Shown here: in pieces, positions 35,496-48,332 of the stretch
Position numbering within the stretch: position 1 is the stretch's first letter
How the letters are laid out: each line of letters opens with the position of its first letter
Assembly: GCA_031472005.1 (NCBI GenBank)
Contig: PZJY01000001.1
Coordinates: 4,402,001 to 4,466,000 of the forward strand
DNA length: 64,000 nucleotides
Source of the DNA: Tetracladium setigerum
Lineage: Eukaryota; Ascomycota; Leotiomycetes; Helotiales
Reading direction: 5' to 3'
Notes under the pieces: model-generated
Told to the model about the DNA's origin: nothing
Databases searched by the model: none
The model's input: only the letters and a program-made list of their open reading frames with translations
Translations under genes and position numbers: made by a program

Positions 35496-37006
35496 ATGAA
35501 CTCGGCCTACCCACCACAGCATTCATCCCCGCCTCCTCAGGCGTCGATGCACTATCGCGAACCTCCTCCTCCAACCTCGAGCCACCAGTATACCGCCATG
35601 CCACATCTTCCACAACAAAGCTACGGGCCCGGCGAACCAGCTGCCGCCTTTCCACCGCTGGCTCCAGGAACGCGCCCCGATGCGGCAGAACCTCCCTCAA
35701 GAAGTTGCGTAGAGAATGGACGGAGATATGAGTGAGTAGCGGGGGAGAAGTTTGAGGGGTCAGAATGGAAGGACAACAGAGCTAATTGGCATCGCAGACT
35801 TCGCGTCATTCAACAGCCCAAACGTGCGCGGATGTGTGGCTTTGGCGACAAAGATAGACGACCGATTACTCCCCCGCCATGTGTTCAGTTGTTGATTACG
35901 GATGTGGTGACGGGGAAGCATATCGATTGCAAGTACGAGACAGACTCTCGACCCTGCCCTGCATACTTGGGGCTTTTATGGAGGACAACGGCTAACATGT
36001 GTGCTTGCTCACAGTGAGATTGACCATAGTATGTTCGTACTCAATGTCGACCTCTGGTCTCCAGATGGCAGTCGGGAAGTGAACTTGGTCAAGCATTCTG
36101 CGACATCGCCTTCCATCTCCTCCACCACTCCCGTTTCCTACCAGCACATGAGCGATAACAACTCCGCATATTCCAGCGTTATCCCAGGACAAGGCGCCCC
36201 TCGAGACATCAAGCCTGAAGGCTCAGCTTACCCGAGTGGGAATTACAATCCGTTTCCCAATACTCCGTCTGTGAATCCATACGGCCAAAATCCCCAACAA
36301 CCAAACACCTATCCTCCCGCCCAAACCTACAACTCGGCATATCCACCCACCAACGGTTCTCAGGCGTACCCACCTCAGAATGGTGCTTATGGCCAGACCC
36401 AGCAATCATCCTACTACTCAGGTGGTCCAGCCCAAAGCCAGCTTCCAGGATATCAATCTAATGATGTAACTGGCTTCATGGGACCAGTTCAAGGGAGGCC
36501 GATCAACAATGCCAACCCGGTCGGCATGTACACTCGAAACCTAATTGGCAGTCTTTCAGCTTCTGCATTTAGACTCGCTGATCCGGATGACCGCATTGGA
36601 ATCTGGTTTGTGCTTCAAGATTTGAGTGTACGAACAGAAGGAAACTTCCGGTATGATATTCTTTTTCGGGCTCATTCTCTTTCATCGTCCATACTAATTT
36701 GCGGGTGATAAATAAAGCCTTCGCTTCTCCTTCGTCAATGTCGGCATCCCAGCTACCCCATCCAACGACCCCTCCCACCACAACCAACACCCACCACCCG
36801 CTCCGCCACAAGTAAACAAAGGCAAAGCTCAAGTTCTCGCTTCATGCTTCAGTGAGGTTTTCACTGTCTTCTCGGCAAAGAGGTTCCCAGGTGTAGTAGA
36901 GAGTACGGGGTTGAGTAGGTGTTTTGCCACCCAAGGGATTAAGATTCCGATAAGAAAGGACGGGACAGGGAAGGGAGGAAGGGATGGGGATTTTGATGAG
37001 GATTGA
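35496..37006 (+). CDS. velB: Velvet-family regulator VelB
   Basis: Four exons, 35496-35731, 35798-35932, 36015-36650 and 36718-37006, give 431 residues. The velvet domain begins with YELRVIQQPKRARMCGFGDK and DRRPITPPPCVQLLITD. It is interrupted by a Pro/Gln/Tyr/Asn-rich insert (about residues 145-290), then resumes with RNLIGSLSASAFRLADPDDR, IWFVLQDLSVRTEGNFR and SCFSEVFTVFSAKRFPGV. It ends FATQGIKIPIRKDG plus a short acidic tail. The split domain and this C-terminal block are typical of VelB rather than VosA or VeA. VelB acts with VeA and LaeA to couple light and development to secondary metabolism, and with VosA in spores. It lies over 20 kb from the PKS, so cis co-regulation is not implied. 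Confidence 0.95.
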
Positions 37007-38443
37007 GTCTGAGCTTGAGAGAGAGAGAGATTAAGAATGAGGGTGGTAGGAGTTGAGAGGTTGGGTGGCTGGAGGTTCCTTTCGGGTTGTCGATTAGTTG
37101 ATGGCGGCTTAAATGGGGGCGTTAAATATGGTGTTGAATTACAGTTTCCGCAAGATGATTTTACGTTGGATGTTACATATCGTCACATGTCAGATGGTCT
37201 GTCTGTCTGTCTGTCTGTCTGTTCTGGTGAAGTCGGAACTATATGAAAGAAAAAAAGAGAGAAAAGAGCTGGTTGGTGAATAATAGGGAGTGTCCTTAAG
37301 AGGTGGTCAGACAGCAAAGGCAGAGAAACAGGACAGGACAAGCTGAGTAAAAAAAAAGAGATAACCAGACCCAAGCACCACTGAACTTGTCTTGAGTTAA
37401 GCAGCCAGTAAAATGGCGGTCATATAATATTGTACTGTATTGTAAGGTAGTGTGTTTAGTGATGGGTTGTCTTCTGGTTGGGCGAACTCGGTTCGTTGTT
37501 TTTGTTTTTTCTTCTTGTTTTAATTCACTTCTGTGTTGTTTGTTTTAGTATGTAGCTCCAGGTAGGGTATGTATCTATGTAATTATGCACAGCCAAATAA
37601 TGAATTGATGCTTTTTTCTTTTGGAAGACTTTACATATTCAGTTTGAATTCTTCTGCATTTTATCTATTAGCTGGAGTTCAAAATCAATGGGTGGGTTGG
37701 GTTAGAGGGAAGGGGGATATGCGGACTCGTTTGTTAGTATGTTTTGTTTGCTTGTGAAGAGTGAGTGAGTGAATATATGGATAGGAGATTATTGGAGCAG
37801 GTAGGTATAGAGAGGAAGTATGGTTGATAGGTATGTAAAAGACGCCTCACGCTGGAAGAGTTTTCTCATTATAATTTTGAAAAAAGAAACATATTTACTG
37901 AGATAAAAGTAATATTGCCATATCATCACTCTAAGTCTGGAAAGACTTTCTCACAACAAAAAAAAAACTACTTCGAGAATCTCGCGCTCTCTGGTCCGGG
38001 TATTTGATAAACGAGTTGAACAATAATCCATCGTAACAATATAAGAAAAGTTTCGGTCAAGAAAGACGTAACACTCGCTCTCAAAAGCAACGCAAAACGT
38101 AAAAGGGTTTGGAGTATATAAGGATGACTAGGTATATATATAAGAAAAAAAGTCAAATAGGTAAGAGGGATCCCGAAAAAAAAAACGCCTGATATCATCC
38201 CTTTCCCAGTTTCCCGAAAAGCGCGCAAAAGCCATCCCATCCCATCCGCACTAAACCCCATGCCTGCAAAGTTTCACGCTCAAAATTTGCATTTCGCATT
38301 CTCCTTTCCCCTTTCCCACTCGTTCATTAACCAAACTCCTCTTCTTGCCTTCCCTTCCCTAATCGTTCATCACTCCCTCCCTCTCCACTCCCGTCCAGCC
38401 CTCCTCCCTCTGCACAAACAATCGAAGCTCACTCTATTTCACT
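37007..38443. other. Convergent intergenic region (velB/DUF3602)
   Basis: This 1.4-kb AT-rich region holds the two convergent 3' ends. It contains a TCTG microsatellite and several A-runs. No gene was found. Confidence 0.5.
37197..37222 (+). repeat. (GTCT)6 microsatellite
   Basis: Six perfect GTCT units stand in tandem downstream of velB, probably within or near its 3' UTR. Confidence 0.95.
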
Positions 38444-39303
38444 TCACTTCTTCCCACTCAAGAACTCCTTGGCCTTCTCCACCAAAGTCTTCTTGTGCTC
38501 ACTGCTGCCATTGTGGCTGTGGTTAGGACTGTGGTGATCATCGTCATCCTCCGCAATAGCACTATCACCGTGCTTCTTGGCGTGCTCTACTTCTTCCTTG
38601 CTGGGACGGAAGACGTTTCCTCCGCCGCCACGGCCGATGTGTTGGTCTTGGTTTGATTCGCGACGGGGTGTGCTGGAGATTATAGACGGGTGAAGTTAGT
38701 TACTTGTTCTTTTTGGTATAGAGTGAGGCGAGGGTTTCTTTTTTGGGGGAAATAGTAGAAGAGGATAAGGAAAGGGCAAAAACTAACGCAACAACGTCCT
38801 GAGCTCGTCTGGCTTCCTCTGGGTTATCGTTTCGTGCCATGTTGCCGGTTCCTCCACGGCCGGTGGTGTAGACTTTTGACTTGATGGTTGGAGTTTCGAG
38901 ACTGACGGGGTCGACAGGGGAGTCGTTCTTGGAAGAGCCAAAGTTGCCTATTGGAAGGGCATTGTGTTAGCGCTTCTCTCGTAAGAACTGCTTGTATGGC
39001 AGGTAGGTAGGATAATTCATGAAGATTGAAATGATTATGTGTTTCAATTTCGATGTGTTGTTTTGGGTGAAGTGCGGGGTGGTTGGAGGGGTCAATTTGG
39101 GAATCTTTTGGGGAAAGGAGGGAAAAGATGGACATTTAATGATATTTGAAGAGCAGTGCGAGTAGAGTAGAATTGAACAGAATAGAATATAAAAGTTGAA
39201 ACTTACCAGCTCCTCCTCGTCCGTGGGATGTTGGTCCTTGGTGTTTGCGCTCAAGGGACTTACGAGCGTGGTCGGTGACATCGGGGGTGACTACGGCTGC
39301 CAT
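38444..39303 (-). CDS. DUF3602 (Par32-like) GRGG-repeat protein
   Basis: Three minus-strand exons, 39303-39207, 38947-38788 and 38672-38444, give 161 residues; the first intron is 259 bp. The second donor is GTTAGT at 38787, which keeps the frame. Three copies of a glycine-rich motif are visible: SHGRGGAGNFG, TTGRGGTGNMA and HIGRGGGGNVF. These are the mark of the DUF3602 family. The C-terminal part is acidic and His-rich (EDDDDHH), then Lys-rich. The best-known member is yeast Par32, a phosphoprotein that responds to rapamycin and influences ammonium transport. That role is only a family hint here. The protein is small, charged and likely disordered, with no signal peptide or membrane span. 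Confidence 0.85.
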
Positions 39304-41672
39304 TTTGATTTTGGTCTGGGGAATTATTTGCGAGTGTTGAGAGAGTCTTCTGGAAGAGAGGATGGATGTTGTTGGTAAGGGGAAGTTGAGAAAGTTGCGG
39401 TTGTTGAGGTTGCAGATTATTGGGTGCAAGTAGGTAGAGTCAGTAGTGTATATGCGCGAGTGGTAGCTTTATCCCTTCCGAGATATTTTGGATGTTGATG
39501 ATAGTAGTGGTAGTAGAGTGAAAGTTAGCAAAAGCGAGGGATCAGAAAGACTCTTATAGCTTTGCCCCCCTCTCCCCTCTCCCCTCTGTTCCACAGGAGC
39601 ACACACGGGGTAAAGCGAGGAAGGAGTCTGGTCCCCCCTCGAGCTCATCCTTGGCTGCAATTTCTCATCCACCATGCCATCAGCTATGGTGGATAAAGTA
39701 AACAGAAGTACGGACCGGCCAAGCCTCCCAAAAACACATCTAACCCACTCACTACTACTCCAACCGAGCAGACCCAGAATTTCACGGAAAAAGAAAGAGA
39801 AATCCCTACGCCATCATGTGGCATTATTTGCCTTAGCGTGGCCGGGAGATGCAACAACGCAGGAAAGAGAGAGGGCCGGTTGAAATCTAAAAAGAGCCCC
39901 AAAGGTACCGCGGTGTACCTCCGTACAGGTAACAGTAACAACTGTTGGCTGCTGAGTGAGTATTGCTCGTAGTAGTAGTAGCAGTAGTTCCGCGGAGTCA
40001 ACCCAGAATAATTACATCACGATCCTCTAGACTCAAGCAAAACAAGCCTTTTTCCGGTTCCAGGTACAGTAACTCTGATGATTCTCAAGGTCTCGCGCAA
40101 AGAAAAAAAAGTCGCTGCTTTCAGCAAGCAGCATGTGGTATGTTCTTCTTCTCCTTCTCCTTCCCTATGGGCCAAAAGGGCGAGGCTGCTGTTCGTTGGG
40201 TGAGTGCCCAGACAAAATGACGCGAAGAAGCTGGAACTAAACGTAATGAAAATAACATCCAAACCTCTCACTGGATGGGTCTTGACCGGGAGGGGACTCA
40301 CTCCTCTGAAATATGGCGACATGCGCCTGGGCAAAGTTCAGCCTTCTTCCGCAGGAATAAAATCATCTGCGCGCGGGGACGAAGAGGATTTTTTCCTTTC
40401 CCTTCGTGTTGTGTTGTTGGGATGTTTTTGGGCTGTTTGGCGATGCTTGCCCATCGCTGATGTCCGAAGGCTTGGACCAAGACAGCAAGGAAAAGTCTTT
40501 CTTTTCCTGATTATTTCCTTGCTGGTCTTCATCTTCAATAATTATCTAGACACTAGACACGTGTCTATGGGAGTTGTTCTTGTTGTTTTTCTTTCTTGTG
40601 TTCTCGCCTAATGTTGTTGTGGTTGAGTTGTCGTCGAGTCCTTTGCACGCAGGCCAATGAAATTTGCATGATGATCTGTGTGTGGTGTTTGCTTTTTGGT
40701 CCCAGTCAGCGGAATCTGGGGAAAGCTGCTGCTGCAGGAGGGATTGACCTTGGCAAGATTCCCATCAGATCTGATCTCTCTGTGTATCCCTTATGGATAT
40801 TCGAGCACTCCTCGATCACAGGTGATGGTCTGTATATCATCTGCTTTCAACTTTCAATGTTCTACTCTTGCTCTAGCACTTCTCCTTGTTGCACATCATT
40901 CATTCACTCACATATTCCCCTATTCTTTTTCTTTGGTTTTCATGCTCCTGCTGATAAAGCGTATGAGGGGATAGAGATGAGATACATTCTTCAGAAGAGA
41001 ACTTCAAGACCATATATCCTGGATTTCCAATCTTTATCGCCCCTCACCAGGACTCCCATCAACAGTTCAATTCCATCCAATAATTCAATGCACTTCTCTT
41101 ATCTTTCCCCTTACGCTCTCTGTACGTACATCCACAAAAATAGCCGCCGGTCCAGAAGCTGACAGACCCTCTAAGCGCGCCGATCATTGCCGACTATTCG
41201 CAAGTGCCGTCAAGTCCCAGCGGCAGCTGCACCTTCAAACCAATCACTCTGGATCAACATGTAACCTCAAAGTATCTCCCTCGAGTTACTCGAGCAGAAC
41301 TTCATCCACATAGCCACATCCTCCTCCTCCCCTGCATTTCCACGATCCACAAGCTTCTCCTCCGGCAGCACAACGTTTCAGCCCTCCAATAATGAAACTC
41401 TCCAGTGAGCTGTGGTTCGCGCTACGACCGAGCCACAATAATCTGCGGCAATGAGAATACTCTATCTACAGTAGGACAGGGCCTCCTCTGTACTCTGGCG
41501 GTCGATGTTATTTCAAGGCACAGCACAGCGGCACGGGAACTACAAGTGTAGTCAGGGCATGGTGTGTTCCAAGATATTACTCTTCTATCGAACGCTGGGC
41601 TCTTTCATTATTCCTCTCCACTTACTGTTCCGTCTCATTTTCATTGCCAAAACTCCATCCGATTATTGAATC
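39304..41672. other. Long divergent intergenic region
   Basis: About 2.4 kb lies between the DUF3602 gene (-) and the Cys-rich membrane protein gene (+). It is rich in C/T and A runs. The longest open frame (40596-41162) starts without ATG and looks compositionally random, so I call no gene. It probably contains two promoters with long 5' UTRs. Confidence 0.45.
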
Positions 41673-42700
41673 ATGAAGTATTTCCATCTTTCTCCCCACA
41701 CGCAACCCATATCCACCGTCCTCCTTCTCCTAATCCTCCTCTCAACAGTAACTATATCAACAGCAGCAACACAGAAGTGTTACTGGCCGGACAAATCCGT
41801 GGCCGCAAACCACACCAGCTGCAACGAGGCTGCCGGCACGAGCGCATGCTGCGATCAGAATTCTGTCTGCCTCAACAATGGCTATTGTATGAATCAAAAG
41901 TCGTTTGGGAATAGACTTGTTCGCGGGGCTTGTACCGATGAGGATTGGGGTGCTGGATGTGCCCAGGCTTGTAAAGATGGTACGTAGTGGAACCTATCTA
42001 TTATTCTATCCTACCTCTCTTCCCTTCCCCCAGCCAAGCCAAGCAAACAAAGCAAATTCGTAGCAGTTGGATCATTGCTAACGTGGATGATGTGGCAGTC
42101 TTTCCCGCCCAGCAAGTCTCGGTTCTCCTCGTCTCCGATTTCGATCCTGGAGCATACTGCTGTGGAAACGTCGATCTCAAGACCGGAAAGTGCGCCTTCG
42201 TTTCTGGGGGCAGTCTAAATCCTTTCCAAGGCATTGCAAACGGAGTAGTGATATGGGATCGCAAGACTGGTAATACGGATCTGGCCAAGCTATTGAACTC
42301 GACCGCTCAAGCAATTTCTACGGCGACGAGCACAAGCAGCAGCAGCTGTGTCAGCGGAACATCAGTGCCGGTGAATAACAACAATGGGAGCGGGGACAAG
42401 ATTGATGGAGGTTGTCCGAAGAGTAACGAGGTTGCGATTGGAGCTGGTGTTGGGGGTGGGATGGCCGCGGCGTTGGCGGCGGTTGGTGCGTTGTTGTTTC
42501 TGCAGATGAGGAAGAGGAGAGAGGCGGAGAGGAAGTTGCAGGAGATGTTGCTTTTGCCGCCAGCTCACTATGACAATGGTAGTGGTAGTGGTAGTGTTCA
42601 TGGTGTTGGTGGGATGGGATATGTACCTGCTGTGGAGAATAAGGCGGTGTATAGGAGCGAGTTGTCAGGTGGTTATGAAGGGACTGAGATGAGGGCGTAG
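41673..42700 (+). CDS. Secreted Cys-rich single-span membrane protein (Mid2/WSC-like architecture)
   Basis: Two exons, 41673-41979 and 42099-42700, give 302 residues. An N-terminal signal peptide is evident (about residues 1-32; hydrophobic core TVLLLLILLSTVTISTA). A cysteine-rich ectodomain follows with CYWPDKS, SACCDQNSVCLNNGYCMN, GACTDEDWGAGCAQAC and AYCCGNVDLKTGKC. A short Ser/Thr-rich stalk precedes one transmembrane helix (IGAGVGGGMAAALAAVGALLFL), and a basic then Gly/Ser-rich cytoplasmic tail ends the protein. This layout matches fungal cell-surface sensors or wall-associated proteins, but I do not recognise a named family. A surface or cell-wall role is inferred from topology alone. 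It is convergent with the AhpD-like gene 258 bp away. Confidence 0.8.
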
Positions 42701-42958
42701 AAACTGTAGTGTTTGGATTAGTTGATGAGTGATGACGATTAACGATGATAGATTGCAAAATTCAAAATATAAAACTTTAGTTCCTCCTCTTTATTTGAAG
42801 CTCTCTTATATATCAACTTGCTTGTCTCGGTTTTGATGCTGGTCCATTTACCGAGACCATAACCCGAAGCTCTATGAAGAAACAAACACCTCTAACTTCA
42901 CAAACATACTATGCTATTTATCTTTTTGTTTCTTTTCTATAGTATACAAAACCCCCCC

Positions 42959-44064
42959 TCACAACTTCGCCTTCTCCATCCCCGGCGCAAAACTCGTCCC
43001 CTTCCCTCTCCCAACGTCTCTACAATCCTATCCACGCCCTCCAAAATCCACCTATTCCCCTCCTCCCCAGCCAACCACTCTCCACCCTGCACATCCCTCT
43101 CCGCAGTCCCATCCTCAAAAGCCTTCCTCAATCCAAAAACGTGACTTAGCACCTGCGGCCCCACGCCCGTCTGCGCTCTCAAACACGCAACAGCCACCAG
43201 CGATGTCAACACCCTTCCAACGACCGGCACGCCCTCAGGCGGCGCATTCGGCGCCGAGGAGAACAGTCCGCCGTATTCGTGATTGAGGATGTGAACGGGT
43301 AGATCCGGGTGCGAGTCTGCGAGCTTGGCGACGAGTTTGGTCTCGAAGGGCGCGTAGATGGATGTCCAGAGGGACTGGCCGTTTGTGATGATGGTGGGGA
43401 GGTTTTGGGGCGTGGGGATGCGGGTTGGGGTTGTGGAGAGGGAGGAGACGATGGAGGGCGGGAGGGAGGAGCGGAAGGCGCCGAGGCAGTTGATTGTTCG
43501 CGGGACCTGGATTTTTCTAGGATTTAGTACTTTTTCTTTGTATACATTCTATTGTTGTTGTAGTTGTAGAGGAAGAAGGGGAGTGTGAAAGGACGAGGAG
43601 AAAGGAAAAAAAGGGAAAAGACGAACCCCATTGAAACCAATACACTTCAACCCCACCTCTCGCATCAATTCCGCCGTCCAAACAGATTCCTTCTTATCTG
43701 CTGAATTCGCAGTCGCTACATTATACAACTCCGTCAATGATTCTGGGGAGTTCATCGTCATCGTCACTGCTGTCTTTTAATTGAGCACAAAGTCAGTATT
43801 ATCTTATATTTTCAACGCCTTCTTCGATCTTGACTTCAATCTCAAGCTCAAGCTCAAGCTCCCAGTCGAGGAATCTGAAAATGACGGAGGGCGGGCAAGA
43901 CTCACTGATAAAGCCAACCAAGCCGGCACGCCTACATTCTTCTTCTCGCCTTCCTGTCTCAACTTCTCATACACACTTCTTATTTGAGGCGGCGCGGGGA
44001 GGGTATTTGGTTTGGCGTGTGCGGCGCCGATGAGGGCTTTGAGCGCTGGGGAGAGTTTGGACAT
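42959..44064 (-). CDS. AhpD-like (carboxymuconolactone-decarboxylase-fold) protein; frame broken near the C-terminus
   Basis: Three minus-strand exons, 44064-43906, 43773-43627 and 43506-42959, give 284 residues if one C/G is added at 42998-43001. The family block is MREVGLKCIGFNGVPRTINC followed by LGAFRSSLP, typical of a fungal AhpD-like group. No CxxC redox pair is visible, so peroxidase-type chemistry is not supported. With the extra base the protein ends SFAPGMEKAKL, where the final Ala-Lys-Leu is a peroxisomal targeting signal of type 1. Without it, the frame runs to 42937 with an arginine-rich tail that looks random. The corrected exon length is a multiple of three, which supports the correction. 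The function of this fungal group is not known to me. Peroxisomal location is an inference. Confidence 0.75.
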
Positions 44065-45847
44065 GATTGATCGTGGGGTGTAATCGCCAACACAAAAACA
44101 CTCTCTCTTTCTCTCTGTGTGTGTGGGTGTTGTGTGTATGTTGTATGTAGGCAATTGGGATGTTTAGTATTATAACGGATCAAGGGAAGGGAAGAGGGAG
44201 AGCTTCGAATGTTTGGGATTTTAATCGGAAAGATGGTTCGATTTGAGCGGTTGAAAGTATCACCGAGGTTTGAAGGTGGTGATCGGAGGTAAAAGAATGG
44301 CCGATGGGATGCGCTGGGGATGCTGCAGGGGTCATGCACCCCGCGTCTGCCCCTCGGTGTTTGTGTCTGTGAGCTCGAGGCTTTCCGGCATCATGGAGCA
44401 AGACGGCGGCGGCTGTCAAGCTGGAAGATGTGGGGTTTGTGGAGGGAAGATATTCCCGATGGGATAAAAATGGCATTGTTGAGGCGAAGAGAGAAAATAT
44501 ACATGTGAAAGTGTTGTGCTGTATGTATAGTAAAGTCCACAGCTCTCGGCTATGGTCCCTTTGAGGAATTTGTGTAGAAAACAACGTGATAGCGAAGTCC
44601 ATTGAGAAATTGAAAACATCATCAGTTGATTATTAGAACCATTTCAAATATACTTACGGCTCAAAGAAATAATTATCACCTTAGATAAATAAACTTTCGA
44701 AAATTCAGAGGAAAATCCAGACATGTTTAGGAGACAGCGACCCGGTGGCCACTAACCCGTTTTCCAATCCATTTCCTTGGGACTTTAGACCAACTAATGA
44801 CCCTTTTACCGACTGCCACCCTGAATATTTTCGTATGTATGTAATTTGAATGTCTTGTTACTAGCACCGAAAATATAGATGCGTATCTAAACATCCACAG
44901 AACAGGACAAGGAACTTGGTGGCAGAATGCCAAGCCAAACTTTTGTAAACTTTGAGCAGAATCTTGCAGATAGTTGACGATGATAGTCGATTGAGAATAT
45001 ACATTTCTTACATCTTTGTGATGAGAACAAGAAATGGAGTGGGATTTATTCGAGTTGCAATATGAAGTCGTTCTGTAGAGCAATAGACCACCATCCTAAG
45101 AGTGTAAAATGGGTAGAACCAATGACATCCAGGAACATCACAATACGTCAGAATCAGGACTTGATACTTGATAGAGCAATATTGAAAATAGAACCTGAAA
45201 TTTATAAGCTGCAATCTGACTGCATTTATTTTGCGCACTCCTACACATTTAACAAACGATATCGATTTCAAGGAGGGGAGAGAAGCGGGTTAGCAATGAT
45301 TGACCTACGGGAGTTCGTCAATAACATAAGTTGTTAGCGGCCTAAAATTTATTTTACCAAATTAGTTCAAGCAAGCCAAAGATCTTCAGGACTGAACGAT
45401 TCCGAATGGATTGTCGACATTTCAAAATAGGAACGCGAGAGAAGATCTGCTGGGTTCAGCAATGGGTAGATCATGAGCCAACACCGTAACATATATCCTT
45501 AAGTTTATTATCTGGTTGTAAGTAACCGGATTCAATTACAGGCGCATATTATTCTATACAGCATATGTCATTGATTTGGATTGGAAATATTTTCAGTAGA
45601 ACTCTCCTAGAGTAGACCGCGGGTGGACACGTGATTTGAACCTGACTCGGCCCCATTTCTCCGGATTTCAACGACATCCCTCTGTTAATTCGACTTGATA
45701 TACCCACCCTCGCTTTCCTCACCTCTCACTACTCTTTCCGTACCTTCATCTACGATAAAGTTACATCTGAGACCTTCCTCTCGGGGTGTCTCTCACAATG
45801 TATGACCCGCCCTCATCGAGATCGCAGGTATAGTTGAGACAGAGGAC
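44065..45847. promoter_or_regulatory. Divergent intergenic region (AhpD-like/Zn2Cys6)
   Basis: This 1.8-kb region carries the promoters of two divergent genes. It is mostly AT-rich from 44600 to 45600. Short open frames show no family similarity, and no gene was called. Confidence 0.45.
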
Positions 45848-48332
45848 ATGGAGACCCGCTTCTCAGCGAGTCCAACTGTGGCAGGCAAAAGCATCAGTCC
45901 GGCACCTCAAAAACAAGCAGCATGTTTGAACTGCCGGAAAAGTAAAACGCGTTGTCTTCGCGATGCCGGAGATATAAAATGCAAGAAATGTGAGCAGATT
46001 GGGGGTGAATGTGTAGTACCGGATTATCGGGTGGGGAGAAAGAAGGGGATTAAAAAGTTAGTAAATTTCCTTGCAAGTTAAGCGCCTATTGATTGGGTGC
46101 AGCAAACGAGATGGTTTGGAGAAGGCAGTGTACCGCATCGAACAGGAGATTAAACGCTCAAAGACACAAGCGAATCAACCAGACGATGATAGAGAACATG
46201 GCTATCATCTTCAAACCCTCTTAAGTGAGGCGCAAGCACTACTTCCCAATGACTTGCAAGCCAACTATGGAGGAGGATATCAGAATGGAGGAGACCTCAC
46301 AGGAAACTATCAGAGGCCTCATCAATTAGGAGAGAATGTTGAAGATCAAAATTCCGACGATCAATTGGCTCTTGACGATGCAGAGAACCCCCTCCAGTTG
46401 TTGGCGCGAGCCTCGGATCTTTCTGCTTTAACAAATACTACACCGAACGCTCCAAATATTGAATCTCCTACATCGACGATTTCTCGTCCGGGCAATGCGA
46501 AAGATCAGGACTTGCAAACCTTCTTTGGTCCATTTCATCCGAGCCTCGATTCCGAATCTGAATCCGATCCTGTGGAAATGGGGCTTGTCACTGAAGAAGA
46601 AGCAAACACATTATTCACATAGTAAGTAATGTGAAATTGCCTAATTGCACTATACTGATTACAACACAGCTTTTTCGAAAATCTTGCCCATACTCGTTGG
46701 GGAATTGATCCAGTTCTTCATACACCTAAATTCGTTAGGAGACAGTCCGCATTTCTCTTCACCTCTCTTTTAGCAGCCTCTGCACTTTTCATACCTACAG
46801 CTGCTGCTTTGTCGAAACGGCTTTCGGTTCACTGCAAGAATCTTGCCAGGGGAGTTATGTTCAACCGCAAGCGATCCCCGAAATTGTTCTTGCCTTCATG
46901 GTTAACATTCCTTGGATGGCTCCAGGGAAGCATTGGTCCGATGACGAAACCTGCTCATACATGGCAATGGCACTCACAATTGCTGTGGATATCTCTTTGA
47001 ACAAGCTGATAGTGCCCTCTCCGTCTGATGCGCTCTCCGGAATACATGTTGGGAGACCTCCATCAGACTGCATCAGTGCGCGGAAAGCACTAGACCTGGA
47101 TGGTTTTCAGGACGTAGATCCAGATTCAACCTTCGGAAGAAGATTACTGCGGAGACGGGAGAGAATTTGGCTGGCTTTGTTCACATTAGACAGAGGGTGG
47201 GTACGATCCGATATTCAAACAACATTCCTGACATCTTTACAGCGTATGCCTAGCTCGTGGAAGGAATTTCACTGTACCAGTTACCACACTCATTGAGAAA
47301 TGTAATGACTGGCACAAATCTCCTATCGCAGACGTTTGGGATGGGTCCATCATCTCCTCTGCCGCACTGAGACGCGATCTAGTGAATTTAATTTCGGATG
47401 TGAAAACCACCTGTGACAGCAATCGAGTACATACCATCAGTGGAACCACGATGGCACATACGTAGGTCTTCTGTGTGTATTCCTGAACTTGACTGACCAC
47501 GCAGATTACAAGATATGATTGATGGATTCTTCAATGGCTGGTACACCACATGGGCTTTTGCAATTGGTGGTATGAGGGGTAAGTTTTTCACACCCAAAAT
47601 ATATTTCTCTATATCTAACAAAATGCAGATGGCTCAATCCCTCCATATGTCGAGATTCTAGTCACTCACGGAAGATTATCGATTTATAGTAGCGTCGTCA
47701 ACCACCCCACAGCGCCGAGTGAAGTAAAACGATATTTCCGTGCAGCCGGACTTTCGTCCGCACTCAACGTCTTGAGGGCTGCAGTACAGGGGGAGAATAG
47801 GCTACGATCTATGCCAAACAACACCGCGATTATGATTTCATTTGCCGCCTGTTTTGCATTTTATCTCAGCACCGCTGGCTCAGCTGGCACCATGAGTCTC
47901 ACCCCAAGCATCAGAAAGTTGATAGAGGAATCAGCCGATGTCCTCGAAAGGATCGGTACCAACCCCAAACATCGAAATTCAACCTCAGCTCTGTATGGCA
48001 GGCATCTCAAAGAAGTAATTGCCTCGGCCCCAGAGCCGGAAGTGCCTATTCCACCTGGGCCTTCACAGGCACAGTATCCATCTCAGGAAAATATGGCAAT
48101 AGACCAGATTCCGGGCTATGGGTCAGGGACAGGATTCACGCCAGCTCATATGAGCGAGCTCTTGCAATTTTCTGCAATGTCGGATGATCAGATCAATGCA
48201 GCTATCAACGGCATGGGTGCTGAATTGGAAGGATGGGCAAATGTCCAGATGGAAGATAGGTCTGGGGCTGGTACGGGAGCTGGATTGGACTGGTTGGATT
48301 GGTTTAATATGGATGTAAATGCTCAGATGTAA
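45848..48332 (+). CDS. Zn2Cys6 fungal transcription factor; frame broken at one C run
   Basis: Six exons, 45848-46056, 46103-46621, 46670-47196, 47243-47461, 47505-47578 and 47629-48332, give 750 residues after one base is restored. The DNA-binding domain is near the N-terminus: cysteines 26, 29, 36, 45, 48 and 55 in the order C-x2-C-x6-C-x8-C-x2-C-x6-C. A basic linker (GRKKGIKN) and a helix of coiled-coil type (LEKAVYRIEQEIKRSK) follow. The middle region is the fungal-specific factor domain, with ENLAHTRWGIDPVLHTP and EIVLAFMVNIPWMAPG. The join between these needs one extra C at 46876-46879, giving RSPEIVLAF; corrected exon phases then agree. It contains no obvious pathway clue. Its target genes are unknown, and it lies more than 30 kb from the PKS. 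Confidence 0.9.

Noticed and set aside
38665..38795. An apparent frame break in the DUF3602 gene at a four-base C run
   Set aside because: The donor GTTAGT at 38787 gives a phase-2 join that keeps the frame, so no missing base is needed.
40596..41162. 188-codon plus-strand open frame
   Set aside because: It lacks an ATG start, has no recognisable motif and has intergenic-like composition.
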